DNA from: Cyrtodaria siliqua
Taxonomy: Eukaryota; Mollusca; Bivalvia; Adapedonta; Hiatellidae
DNA length: 64,000 nucleotides
Assembly: GCA_037043455.1 (NCBI GenBank)
Contig: JAWPHD010002613.1
Location: 1 to 64,000, forward strand
Direction: 5' to 3'
Below the pieces are notes generated by a model. That model was not told the DNA's origin, searched no databases, and saw only the letters and a program-made list of their open reading frames with translations. Below, in pieces: positions 1 to 35,361 of this stretch (positions are counted from its first letter, which is position 1; each line of letters begins with the position of its first letter). The position numbers were made by a program, and so were the translations under genes.

Positions 1-59
1 CTATACTTCTGTAAAGCAGTTAAATTAAAGTCTTTTTTTATTTATTCCACAAAAATTGT

Positions 60-640
60 TTGCATATACTCGATAATTATGTTAATTAAGCGAAGGATGA
101 CAAGGGAGATTTCGAATCCACGGTCCGAGGTCAAAAGGTCAAATTCTCCAATATGAACATTAAAGCTACAGTTTTTAATAGTACTAAAACATTATTACAT
201 GCTGTAAGTTATGAAACATGGTGGAAAAAGTTTTGCAATTTGATGTAGAGATGCTCATCCCCACGGGAAAGGGCTTGTGGTCATATGAGGTCAGCATGCA
301 TGTTTATTGTTTACTAGTGACCTAAACTCCTCCTACATCAGTTGAAGGAGATTGCAAAGTAGTTGCGTAGAATGTCAAGATGACAAGCAAGGTTTAGATT
401 CCAGATGCTGATCCCTAGATCCAGAGATCAAGGTCATACGGTCAAATACACTAAAGTGAACATTAATTTAAAGCCACACTTTTTAAGATTTTAATGAAAT
501 TTCTTCTCATTCTTAATGTTTTCTTGTAGCATGAACTCCTTCTAGCCAATCGAAAGGGTGTTACATGGCAGCGAAGTATATACGTTATACAGCTTGAAAT
601 AGGTGAAATTGACCTAATTTCAACATTTTAAATTAAATTA
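60..640. repeat. Two diverged copies of a dispersed repeat
   Basis: Two stretches, about 85-250 and 365-560, share the same order of short matching blocks: a 'gatgacaag' block, an 'aggtca...ggtcaaat' block and an 'aacattaa...aaagc' block followed by a T-run. They look like diverged tandem copies of one interspersed repeat. I see no coding potential. The rest of 1-1015 is AT-rich with no recognisable feature, and the Trk exons upstream of 2518 are not here. Confidence 0.35.
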
Positions 641-1015
641 AATTTCGACCTTCATTTTGTCTGACCTTGCAAAGATTGTTGTATTATCAGAAAATGGTTA
701 CTGATTTTCTAATGCATCATAATGTCAACAGAATGATTTTTTTATAAGTATGTTTATCATAACAGATTCAGAGGCAAACTTACTTCCCAACATCTGCTGT
801 TAAACGGATGAATGCATAATTATATAAAATAGGAAAAAGCACAAAAGCAGCAACAGCTGTGGTAAGAATCATTAATCAAGACTACAAGTCTTAGTAACAT
901 TTCCCCTGTAGAAACAGAGGGCAATAATTGTTTAAAAAAACTAATCCTAGTTTAAGCTGTGGTGACGCAGAAAACTGAATTTTATTGTAAACAAACTTGG
1001 CATAGATATACTATG

Positions 1016-1702
1016 TCAAGTTAGTGTTTTCCCTACTTTTTCCTCCAATCAGACGGTGAGGAATTATAAAAAAAATGGCGAACTTATTCATGTAAATTTC
1101 TAACGATCACCGATTTTAACCATTTAATCATTAAGTAATCGCTTACTAAATGACACGCGCTTGTTTTGGCGCGAACGTGTTAAGACGCGTGGTTTCGTAG
1201 AAGCGCAGGGGAAAAGTAGGGCAAACACTAAGTCAGTTAGAGGCTAAGAAGTGAAATTTTAATAATTAAGAAACCCCGGTCAGTCGCTGCGCTCCTTCCC
1301 TTAGGGTTTCTTAATTGTTAAAATTTCACTTCATAGCCTCTAACTAATACTTAGTTTACAACGAAATTCATTTTTCTTTGTATGACATTTCATAAAAATC
1401 CTCTAAGTATTAGTTAGAGGCTATGAAGTGAAATTTTAACAATTAAGAAACCCTAAGGGAAGGAGCCTCTAACTGACTTAGTGTTTGCCCTACTTTTCCC
1501 CCGCGCTTCTACGAAACCACGCGCGCTTCTACTAAATCCGCCTCCTTGTGTCCAAACAAGCGCGTGCCGTTTAGTAAGCGATTACTTAATGATTAAATGG
1601 TTAAAACTGGTGATCGTTAGAAATTTACATGAATAAGTTCGCCATTTTTTTAAAATTCCTCACCGTCTGATTGGAGGAAAAAGTAGGGCAAACACTAAGC
1701 AG
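1016..1702. mobile_element. Foldback element with long inverted arms
   Basis: The left arm starts near 'tagtgttttccctacttttt' (about 1019) and the right arm ends with its reverse complement near 1700. Arms of several hundred bases pair, including the blocks at 1020-1215 and 1480-1700. The centre contains a second perfect-looking inverted pair (1299-1354 and 1402-1458) around a loop of about 47 bp. There is no transposase frame, so it is a non-autonomous foldback or MITE-like element. The left arm has an extra internal block at about 1240-1300, so the arms have been rearranged. Confidence 0.75.
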
Positions 1703-2517
1703 TTTCGGAGAATATAACCGTTGCCTGTATATCGATTTAATAAAGACGGCAACTACTCTGATTGAAACAAATTATTTTTTGACAAATTGTATGTCGTAAT
1801 GAATTATCGTATCACAACCCGTGTGGTTCTTGAGGAAAGGAATTAAGAACTTGCCCAACTCTGGTAACCATCTTATATTCCGCCAGAAGTTAGAATTCAT
1901 TCTGAACCAACGAGACATTGGGGAGAATATCGCGGTCACTGATACATGTCCAGTTTTAGTTAATTGTCAGGCAACTAGAGAAGACACTTACTATTGAAAT
2001 TTGTGTTTGTCGCAAAACTCAAATACGCTGTTCAGTCAGGTTTTGCTTCAATTCAATAGTCACATACTCTGTACACGATTAAATTAATTCATTCGAAGAA
2101 CAAGAAATTAATAATTTCCATTTGTTCAGTGTGTGCCTATTAAGAACATTCTCAACTCCAATATTCCCAACTCCAAATGTTTCTTTCCAATCCAAGATTC
2201 TCAACTCCAACTCTCGGTTTTCAACTAACTCATCATCTGTAGTTGCTTAGAGATCATCAGTAGTCTCATGTAATTAATAACTACACATTGTTGTATCATT
2301 TGTAATAAAAAGAAAATCAACAAAAGCATATTTTAACATATCTTAGGTCGAGCTGAATTGGAAACATCAAGTAAAGTTGTACCGATTCGGTGTCTTACAA
2401 TATAAACTATTCACATCTTGTTTCTTTTTAATCCATCTTAAATAATGAAAAGAAGAAAGTCTAATATCTCACAATACTATTGCATTTTAATGAACACTTG
2501 TCATTGCAACTTTGCAG
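1703..2517. other. Intronic sequence, no feature recognised
   Basis: AT-rich sequence between the foldback element and the first visible Trk exon. A short degenerate run of 'ctcaactcc'-like words lies at about 2150-2235. I see no exon, tRNA or element. Confidence 0.5.
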
Positions 2518-26960
<24,443 letters not shown>

Positions 26961-27327
26961 GTCACACTGGAAACAGGTTTTAAATCTGAAATATGAGTTT
27001 ATATAGCACGAGAGATGTAGTAGGGAAGTGTAAACTCTTTCAGGCTAAATGAACCAAATACTTTCTCATATCGTCCAATGGCGTCTGCTGAGTCACGGGT
27101 TCGAGTTCATATTGTGCATTGTGATATTTGGATTTGCTTTATTAAGAAACACACGTTACATTAACATCGTATCTAGTTTTATGTCATATCCGAGGAATAT
27201 GGGCAAAAACCAGTCCTATAAACACGTACGACGTTGTGGAGTAGAATTCAGAATGCTGGACTTAATATCTAACCAAACGTACGGAAGCAAGGGTTAGGAT
27301 ATTTCTTTAGTGAAATATTAATCATTT
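26961..27327. other. Probable Trk 3' UTR / flank
   Basis: Follows the stop codon. I see no canonical AATAAA near by, so the transcript end is not placed. An 82-codon open frame at 27049-27297 has no recognisable motif. Confidence 0.35.
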
Positions 27328-27492
27328 GTTTGTTTGTTTGTTTGTATGTTGTTTTACGTCATTTTCAAAACATGTAAGGTTATATATGACGTTCGATTTT
27401 TTGTGGTGGAGACAGACCATCAACTATTCCTGGGTAGAACAAGTACTGTACAACTCCCGCCATCCGTAAGAATCGACACTTCCAATGTAAAT
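27328..27492 (-). mobile_element. SINE family A, 5'-truncated
   Basis: Reverse complement of the SINE body and tail: '(gttt)n' tail, 'gttttacgtcattttcaaaa', 'ttcctgggtagaacaagtac' and 'ccgtaagaatcgacacttcc'. The tRNA-like head is missing. Confidence 0.75.
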
Positions 27493-27826
27493 TCGTATAG
27501 TTTTAGGATACGTGTTAATTGGTCTTAGGAAATATGTTAAACACATTTTTTTATTTTAATATATGATGTTTGCTTAGTTGTGTTATACACATCATACGGG
27601 AATGCATATTTCAATGTACATATGAGCTGCGTTGATATTTGTTGTCTCATTCAAACTTTGCATATGTTTACAGTTTCACCAAGCACCCTCACACAGAGGT
27701 ACCATAACTCTGTACTGCAGTTTAACCCAGTTGTGTCCCTTTCTTTCTTCATCATTTAATTTATTGACAGGAAAGGCACTTATTGCTGGCAGGACTTCCT
27801 TGTTCGTTTTAGTTGATGCATCACTG
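27493..27826. other. Intergenic spacer
   Basis: No feature recognised. Confidence 0.4.
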
Positions 27827-27952
27827 TAATTAAACCAAAACAATGTATTAGTGTAATTAAACCAAAACAATGTATTACTGTAATTAAACCAAAACAATGT
27901 ATTAGTGTAATTAAACCAAAACAATGTATTACTGTAATTAAACCAAAACAAT
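27827..27952. repeat. Tandem repeat, 27 bp unit, five copies
   Basis: 'taattaaaccaaaacaatgt' + 'attactg' repeats, alternating 'attagtg' and 'attactg' in successive units. This implies a 54 bp dimer as the duplicating unit. Confidence 0.93.
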
Positions 27953-28145
27953 TGCTACGAACGTTTTAGCTCACCTTGAGAACTGTTGTCATACCAGTTT
28001 GAATGAATGCATTCTGGTTGTAAAATACTTGTTTATGTATAAGCATTAATTCATTACGATTGTGACATGAAACACGAGCACTGTACAATTTAAAGCTGTT
28101 GCGGTGAGTTATAAACGTTTTCTTCAAGGTCATGAATACACGTCT

Positions 28146-28390
28146 GATTAATCATTACGTGGTCCGAGTATTAACTTTTATACCCCAGCCAACCCCTTCT
28201 TCAAGAAGCAAAAACGGGGTTGGCTGGGGTATGAAATAAAACCTTAATTTCAGCTTAAAAACTTTGCATATTGTAAAATTAAAACATTTAATATGCAATT
28301 TTACACAGGTTATGGCATTTTTTTCAGTAAACACATGTTTTTAAACGTGTTTTATTGACGAAATGTCCGTTATAAAATCCTGCTAATATA
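28146..28390. mobile_element. Hairpin MITE, family H, copy 1
   Basis: Core hairpin 'ataccccagccaacccc'/'ggggttggctggggtat' (28180-28234) with flanks 'attacgtggtccgagtatta' on one side and 'cgttataaaatcctgc' on the other. The same order, inverted, occurs at 47085-47315 and 52238-52462. No coding sequence. Confidence 0.7.
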
Positions 28391-28696
28391 AGTTTTCCCA
28401 ACGCTTAATGGAATTAAGGCGGTCACACGTAATAATGAATCCACATTGCTTAGTACTGCTTCTACCCAGGAAACAGGCACACAATCATCGAAAGAGAGAT
28501 ATATAGGAAATTGACTGGTACTGGCAGCCCGACAATGGTGTCGAACTCTAGGTTTCAGAGAAACGATAACATCATAATGTGCGAGATCTTGCGAATTTGG
28601 CACGTTTTTCTACCTAATTTGCATATTTGCAAATCAGTATTAGTAATTATTTGACTAGTTTTTGCATGCATGTATAACTATATTAATAAATACTGA

Positions 28697-28900
28697 TAAA
28701 GGTGATCCTTTGGGAGCAGCAAACACAATTAAGAGAATAAAGCAGCAAACTCGGTTTTATTAAGTCTGTTCATGAGAAGTAATGAAAGAAGCAACACCTC
28801 TCACGCCCCCTAGCACCGGCTTAAGCGGTATTATACTTCAAAGCCACCTATATTGGGCTCGCTGGTCCTAAAGGACCAGTAAAAATAACACTACTTATTC
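28697..28900 (-). mobile_element. Interspersed element, family M, copy 1
   Basis: This is the reverse complement of most of 30611-30830. Shared blocks include 'accggcttaagcggtattat', 'agtctgttcatgagaagtaa' and 'ggaccagtaa'. Between 28900 and 29040 lie two to three copies of a ~55 bp 'gactagtttttgcatacatg' + 'tata' repeat. Confidence 0.65.
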
Positions 28901-29189
28901 GTATATGTTGATTATAATTCACCAATGACTAGTTTTTGAATACATGTATAACTATATGTTGATTATAATGCACCAATGACTAGTTTTTGCATACATGTAT
29001 AGCTATATGTTGATTATAATGCATCAATAATACATTTTAACATATGGTAGATAAAATGATGAAAACTTGAAAACTGTCAAATGTTATTGCCTTTTTTTAA
29101 ATTACATTCAAGGTATGATACAAATCGATGTGAACTTGTATTGTTTGACAACTCCTTTAAGATAGTCGTTGTCCTTTTAATAGAAGAAG

Positions 29190-29850
29190 ATTCTTTATTC
29201 ACCTCGTGATAGTTCTAGTGGGGTCGAGGTGATCCACACATAAACCTTACAATCAATTTTAATATTTTACAATAAGTCGTAATGAACCATGAGCAAAATG
29301 TTTAAATAGCAAATTGTTTGTTAACATATATATTTCAAATGTTCAATGGCGGAAATCAGTGTAACTATACATGTTTTACAATTTTCACCTAACATAATAA
29401 TAGTCCAGAATATCACTCAAACATAAACAGTAATTTATCCTATTTAAATTAATTTATAGCATTGGACAGGAAAGTATAAATGTAATATTATATGTATGTC
29501 CATATACATATTCAAAACTACAACAATCTTCTGAGTACTACATTATTTCTGAATGCAAAGGCTTTATAAGCATACATTGCTAACATTTTAATATCACGAG
29601 TATTGTCTGTTTTGCACAATTCTGTGGTTTTGTGCATATTACTTTGATTCAGAAAATACGATTTAAAATAATGTTTTCTAATGTCTTGATATAACATGCA
29701 TTCAAATAAAAAATGGAATTCATCTCCAAGTAAATCACTGGTATTACATTTTCTATTCTCTCTTATAGTTTTAGTTGGTTTAGTCCAGCGCCCTGCTTCA
29801 ATTTCGAGACTCTTCATTTTTTTAAAGCTATTCGAAATATTTACAATATT
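29190..29850 (-). pseudogene. Non-LTR retrotransposon 3' fragment
   Basis: A 99-codon frame (29817-29518) ends a LINE ORF2: SLEIEAGRW, RKCNTSDLLGDEFHFLFEC (a zinc-knuckle-like Cys/His block with one Cys lost) and AMYAYKAFAFRNN. The 3' UTR runs to 'aataaagaatcttcttct' near 29190. It resembles the C-terminus of the plus-strand LINE ending at 41256 (IEDEFHFALIC). Strongly 5'-truncated. Confidence 0.65.
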
Positions 29851-30407
29851 TAAATAAGGTTGAATTTAAAATCTGAATTTGTTCGATAAAAATAAATAGC
29901 ACACACTTAAATAAATAACAGAGAACTCTTTTTAGTTCTCCGAGACAAAAGAAATGTGTTTAATAATATGATTACGTATACTAGTTTGATGACACTTGCG
30001 TCACTCGTCTGTTTAAAAAGGTTTGAAATCCTTCATTATGATGTATAATATAAATATGTTATGATGTATAATATAAATCTGTTACATTTTTTATTGCTCT
30101 TTGTTTAAAATTGTGTGTGCAAAAAAATAGCAAATATAAAGTACAGTTGTAATTTACAATACAATATATACACTATGTAAGTTATATGTGTGATATACAG
30201 TGTATATATATTACATTATATTTATATTAATATCGACTTCATTTAAGATACTTTTTTAAGATCTATAAGAGATCGTACACTGCCAAATACATAACTCACC
30301 TAGATCTGAAAATGAACACAAACATACAACATACTAATTAATTAATCCAAATGTCTCAAAAGATGTATTCAGATTTATTTATCGTTACGAAATATTATCA
30401 AAAGCAG

Positions 30408-31416
30408 ATATAAAAATCGAACAGGAAAAGTAACATTCAAGGACGACAGTCAACCACAAACACACAAATAAACAAAGAACCGCTATAAATAAAGACGAAT
30501 AAAAGGCAAGATAAGACATCACAAACACACAAGAGTTGATTTATTGACATTCACAGTAGAGTTTGTTTAGTGCTGTGTGGCGGCCGTAAAAAGTCGCCCA
30601 ACTACAAATCAATAGTGTTATTACTTACTGGTCCTTTGCGATCATCAAGCCCGATCTTTGTGGCTTTAAAGTAGAATATCGCTTAAGCCGGTGCCAGGAG
30701 CCGTGAGAGGTGTTGCTCTTTACATTACCTCTCATGAACATTACCTATCATGAACAGACTCAATAAAACCGAGTCTGCTACTTTTATCTCTTTTTTATGT
30801 TTGTTGCTTCCAAGGGATCCCCCTTTCGTTATTTATTGACAACAGGGATATCGCCTTGGAAGGGTCAGTGGCAAAAAAGGCCGCTGGCGGTTTAAACCAG
30901 GTTCTAGGGTGAACCAAACCTCACTCTTACCCTATTGTCATCCCAATAATCGGGACAGTGTAAATACAGATATCCCCATCAGGTTATAATCTCTAACAAA
31001 CAAGGCAGAGTTAATAGGCAATATAAGTAAAACACATAAATGATCATGACTATATTATATAAAAAAACAAAAGCCCAGAAAGCCACAAAATAAGTACTCA
31101 ATGACTTGGCACAAGCCAGGATACGACAAGACAAGATTAAAGACAAACATCAAACGCTACCGTCCTATAAGGATTTAGGTAGACGTCATCAATAGGGTCC
31201 ACAATATGCCCGGTCATCGCACAAACAGGGGAAAGCATAGTGGCGAACTGTAAATGGGTCAACCACTAAACATGCAGTACGTTGCAAAATGATAGGGGTC
31301 ATAAACTCTTTTAATAAGCTGTTTAACAAGTTTAATAAAGAGTGTATGAAAGTGATTATGTCCAAGGATCTTACGAAGTTTGTAAATCACATCACCATAA
31401 AAGTCAGATTTTATTT
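30408..31416 (-). mobile_element. Penelope-like element 3' part, copy 2, with a nested insertion
   Basis: It follows the same order as 15104-15840: 'gatataaaaatcgaacagga', 'acgacagtcaaccacaaa', the 'aaccaggttctagggtg' block, 'ggtagacgtcatcaatag', and 'cttacgaagtttgtaaatca' at the right end. The RT coding region is missing. A 281 bp insert (30550-30830) splits it. Confidence 0.65.
30550..30830 (+). mobile_element. Interspersed element, family M, copy 2, nested
   Basis: Flanked by the 11 bp direct repeat 'atttattgaca' (30539-30549 and 30831-30841). The uninterrupted relative at 15240 reads straight through this point. The insert shares its inner part (30611-30830), inverted, with 28697-28900. 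Confidence 0.7.
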
Positions 31417-32990
31417 CCTTTACATTACAGATTTAGACTCTTCAAAACAATTCTCAAATGTATTTCATTCAGGCTACATGTTTTCAAACACAACAACAAG
31501 AATAATTAATATATATTACAATTATTTAAAATTTTATGAAATTATAACAATTACAGGAGCTCCGATACAGGTAGCTATAAAAACAGCTTTACATGTACGA
31601 GCTAGGAAGAAGTTGATTTATAGAACATTCATTTTTCAAGAAGACAACGAAACGTGTTAAATAAGTTAAGTAATGAAGGAAACAAGAGGATATATGCACA
31701 GTGCATATAGTTATAAGGGCGTGAATATATACAAATTGTCAAAGTGTTACAGACTTACAAGTGCATTATGGTTGTTAAAACCAAACTATTGCATATTGAA
31801 TTATGTTAATTATACGAGTAAGTGTTTACAACCACATATATAATGGACACTATTCTATCTGAAAACAAAAACAACAATATAATCAAACAGAAAACAATCA
31901 TCGCACGCCTCCAATGTTATTAAACAAGTTCAATTAAACGGCAAGGGCATTGTTAAGCATAACAGAAATGAGGCATACTGTTAAAATACGTTTCAAAGAT
32001 AGGTCCCTTCTAAGCTTATAATTTGAAATACATCTTTAATTTATATTTGGGATTTTTGTTATGTCAGTAACCATGCATATATTCTGTATCATCTGTTGGT
32101 TCAGCTGTTTACCAGACTATCGAATTTTATTAAAGTTGGGTGTTTATAATTGTATTGTTTGACATGTTGTTTGACATGTCTAAAAAGAGCTTTAAAATGA
32201 TTATACGGATCATGTAGTGACACTCGTCTCCAGTATCTGTATCGTTATTGTTATTAAATAGTCGTCTACAATATACGTATGTACTATTATTGTTATTACA
32301 TTATCTACATAACAGGCATTTACAGGAATGCCTACCCACCTCCTAACATCCGTAGGACGCCTGTGGTTCCGAGTTCTAAATACTGTGATGCCTCTGCAGG
32401 AGTTATAAGAATGAAAATATGAGAACTACTTATTTAACTTGAACTATTTTTTAAATAATATATAAATAGCAAATACAGCTTGACGATTTGCTGAAAACAT
32501 AATTTCAATTTTGTATGAGTTTGCTTAAAAAAGAAACACGAGTGAAGTCATACTTAATTAATATGTACTATTGTTCGGGGTGTTAGTTTCAGCCAAGGAT
32601 TTTTAGCAGCATTAACATGAGCAGTTTTAACAGCAAGTACATACATTATATTCATTAGAACTGGAGCTTTGAGTGGTAGATATATAAGAAACAACTTCGC
32701 AGGTGAAATTTGTATTTCTCAACCGATTTTGAAAAATGTAAGGTATTTTTTTATTAAAATGTCTGTTTCACTAATATACATCTTATTTAGGTACTAGAGG
32801 ATTTCTTTCTTAAAAAAAAGAAAAAAAAGTTGGCTGAAACAAACGCTCCAAACAATATAAAAAATATTTATTATGTAAGTTTAAATATGTCCTAACTAAT
32901 TACTCATTGCAAGATTTAAAATATCTTAGCAGCCTGATGAATCAATTTTAATATTTCATGAATGTCATAATAACCTGAACATTCTTTCAT
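31417..32990. other. AT-rich intergenic DNA, no feature recognised
   Basis: The 123-codon open frame at 31289-31660 starts inside the Penelope-like fragment and has no motif of its own. No gene, RNA or element recognised here. Confidence 0.45.
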
Positions 32991-33205
32991 AGTTGTATAT
33001 TTATTATGCAGATGTTAAGTCCCATTGATTCACAGTTGTGCATTTATTACGCACGTGTTAATACCCATTAATTAACAGTTGTGCATTTATTATGCACGTG
33101 TTTATTCCCATTGATTCACAGTTGTGCATTTATTATGCACGTGTTTCTTCTCATTAATCCATAGTTGTACATGCATTTTACGTGTTAATTCTCATAAATT
33201 CAGGG
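32991..33205. repeat. Minisatellite, ~42 bp unit, five copies
   Basis: 'acagttgtgcatttattatg' + 'cacgtgtt' + 'cccattgattc' repeats. A diverged single copy lies at about 33625-33650. Confidence 0.85.
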
Positions 33206-33389
33206 TTGACATAGCCCCGTGTGGTTCCGGGGGCTCCGTGTGGTTCCGGGAAAATACTAGTGCCACTGCAGATCCCGTTGGAGGGGTAGGCAGAGGGGTA
33301 GAACACCCCCGCCCACAAATCATGTTCATTTTATCATTTTTTATTCATGCTCATTAAAGGTCTTCATCATGATCCCCGCATTGCTTCAG

Positions 33390-33494
33390 GTGCCATCTCG
33401 CTCGAATCTCGAATCACTAGAGCAGTGGCAGAAAAACAATAAACGTGGCTCCAGTGTCTACAACAGAATTTGCAGCAACTCTGCAGTTCTGCAG
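33390..33494 (+). other. Candidate exon of unknown gene
   Basis: A 105 bp stretch lies between 'cattgcttcag' and 'gtgaga', open in one phase 0-0 frame (VPSRSNLESLEQWQK ... SNSAVLQ). Length and flanks fit an exon, but a random 35-codon open frame is not rare and no partner exon or homology is recognised. Weak. Confidence 0.2.
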
Positions 33495-33539
33495 GTGAGA
33501 AGGTTCTAGGCCCATTCTCCTTATTTTATCTCGATGTAC

Positions 33540-33620
33540 ATGGAGGATGAGCCTGGCATGTTCATGCCTGTTAGGCGCCATATAACCTTACATGTGTTGA
33601 TGCGCCTTAAAACCCAATTC
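33540..33620 (+). mobile_element. SINE tail remnant
   Basis: 'ataaccttacatgtgttgat' + 'gcgccttaaaacc' + 'caattcaattc' resembles the 3' tail of tRNA-derived SINEs: the 'ccttacatgtgttga' word is shared with family A at 8880, and the tail ends in a short 'attca' repeat. Confidence 0.4.
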
Positions 33621-33873
33621 AATTCAGTGTTGTATATTTATTATTCACGTGATAAAAGCGACTAAATTATCAAATGCTGTTAATGTTATGATGATTATTA
33701 CTTGCTCAATAAATCACCTGGAACAGTTGCTTATCTCTGTCTTGTTTCACCAGGAATCTAACGAACTATGTACAGTCTGTTCTTAATGAATTCTAATTAG
33801 TTAATTTATCCGATACGTCATTGTCATTTCACGTTTATAGTTAATGTCGTGATAATTTATATAATGAAACAAA

Positions 33874-34412
33874 ATTAATGTTATTTAACGGCTCACAACA
33901 CATTGTAAGTTATTATACCTTCCGCTGAGATGGGAGAAGGAAACAAAATCTGTGGACCTACCCTACTCCCTACTAATGAATGTATTCCTATGGTTCTTTA
34001 ACAAGCGTCTCCGTGGCCGAATGGTTAACGACGTTGCGTTGTAAACCATCGCCTCTCACCGTTGCGGATTCGAATATCACTGGGAGCTCGACTTGTAAGT
34101 GAGGAAGTGTCGATTCTTACGGATGGCGGGAGGTGTACAGTACTGGTTCTACCCAGGAAATGTGGATGGTCTATCTCAGCCAAAAAACAAATCGAAGTCA
34201 TATGTGTTGAAAATGACGTAAAACACCATACAAACAATTATCAAGCTCGTACGATAGTCTCTGATACATGGAACCACCCGGTTTATGTCTCCATCGAAGA
34301 ATACGTTGTCCCAAAACACACTGATCATACTCAGTGGCTCCGGTGATGCTTGATCCCACGTCGTCATGCGGAATTTAAATCCACCGCGCTTTTAACTGGG
34401 AAGGCCAGTCCC
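33874..34412 (-). mobile_element. SINE family B, interrupted by a family A SINE
   Basis: The tail is at the left ('aatgttatttaacggctcac') and the decayed tRNA-like head at the right ('gcttgatcccacg' ... 'aaggccag'), as in the cleaner copy at 47889-48212. The host sequence stops at 'ttctttaacaag' (34005) and resumes at 34246 with 'ctcgtacgatag', which corresponds to 'ctcggaggatag' in the uninterrupted copy. Confidence 0.75.
34006..34237 (+). mobile_element. SINE family A inserted in SINE B
   Basis: Head 'cgtctccgtggccgaatgg', B box 'ggattcgaatatc' (degenerate), tail 'gacgtaaaacaccatacaaa'. Flanked by 'ttaacaag' (33998-34005) and 'ttatcaag' (34238-34245), an 8 bp target-site duplication with one mismatch. 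Confidence 0.82.
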
Positions 34413-34462
34413 AATACAAACGAAAGTATTTGAAAATTAATGTTCAAACATATAAAGCAGCA

Positions 34463-34835
34463 GGCTTGGTCTGATCGTGCCTCGTGTGTGTCCGGGACGA
34501 TCAACACTCACTAGGTCTGATAATGACACCTGTGTGTCCGGGACGGTCAACACTAGGTCTGATCGTATATCGGGACGATCAACACACTAGGTCTGATCGT
34601 GCCCCGTGTGTGTCCGGGACGGTCAACACTAGGTCTGATCGTGCCCCATGTGTGTCCGGGACGATCAACACACTAGGTCTGATCGTGCCCCGTGTATGTC
34701 CGGGACGGTCAACACTAGGTCTGATTGTGCCCCGTGTGTGTCCGGGACGATCAACACTAGGTCTTATCGTGCCCCGTGTGTGTCCGGGACGGTCAACAGT
34801 AAGTCTGATCGTACCCTTTGTAAGTCCGGAGCTGT
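34463..34835. repeat. Minisatellite, ~42-44 bp unit, about nine copies
   Basis: 'aggtctgatcgtgccccgtg' + 'tgtgtccgggac' + '(g/a)(g/a)tcaacact'. Unit length varies by an extra 'cac'. Open frames in two phases (141 and 122 codons) are artefacts of the repeat. Confidence 0.92.
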
Positions 34836-34954
34836 CGAAACTCTCGTGTGCGTCTTGGGAGGTCAGGACTACCTTTTGTGTTCATGGCAGTCAAGACTCA
34901 GTAATATGATCGTGCCGTTTGTTTCCAAGAATGAATGCATAAATTCTTGTTTTA

Positions 34955-35035
34955 ATATTATCCCTAGCCGCCCCAGAGAGAAGGAAATGCTACACAAGCA
35001 TCAGGCACAGACCTAATAACAAATAGATTGGACAC
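34955..35035 (-). mobile_element. SINE family B fragment
   Basis: 'agccgccccagagagaagga' and 'acctaataacaaatagattg' correspond to blocks at 47940-48012. Only the part next to the tail is present. Confidence 0.5.
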
Positions 35036-35038
35036 TAC

Positions 35039-35361
35039 GAAAATTATTTAAATTTCACATAGCACAGTGCGAACATTTCACAAAATATTTCCCAATTTTA
35101 AATACATATTTCATGAAACGTTTTATAGATACAAGTTTCATTCATTCCAAATCCCATCGCAAATTTAATTTTCTTTCCAACGATAGTTTTGTTTTAATTT
35201 TACACTTAGAGCAAAAAAGGAGTTCGACGGAAACATTGACTATGTCAAAACCTTGATTTTTAAGAGAAAAGCGAAAAATTATGACATTTTTGACTTTAAA
35301 CATCGTTTTATACAATTTCTTATTTTAAAAACAAACATAAATTATTAGAATCCCATTTTGC
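35039..35361 (+). mobile_element. Relative of the 14432 MITE, right end replaced by the 79 bp array
   Basis: It matches 14425-14745 along its length ('cacagtgcgaacatttcaca', 'gttttatagatacaagtttc', 'ttgactatgtcaaaac'). At 'cccattttgc' the match ends and the 79 bp minisatellite begins. The right terminal repeat is missing. Confidence 0.7.

Noticed and set aside
34484..35016. Two overlapping repeat-rich frames (141 and 122 codons)
   Set aside because: The same minisatellite in two phases, with no start context or relatives.
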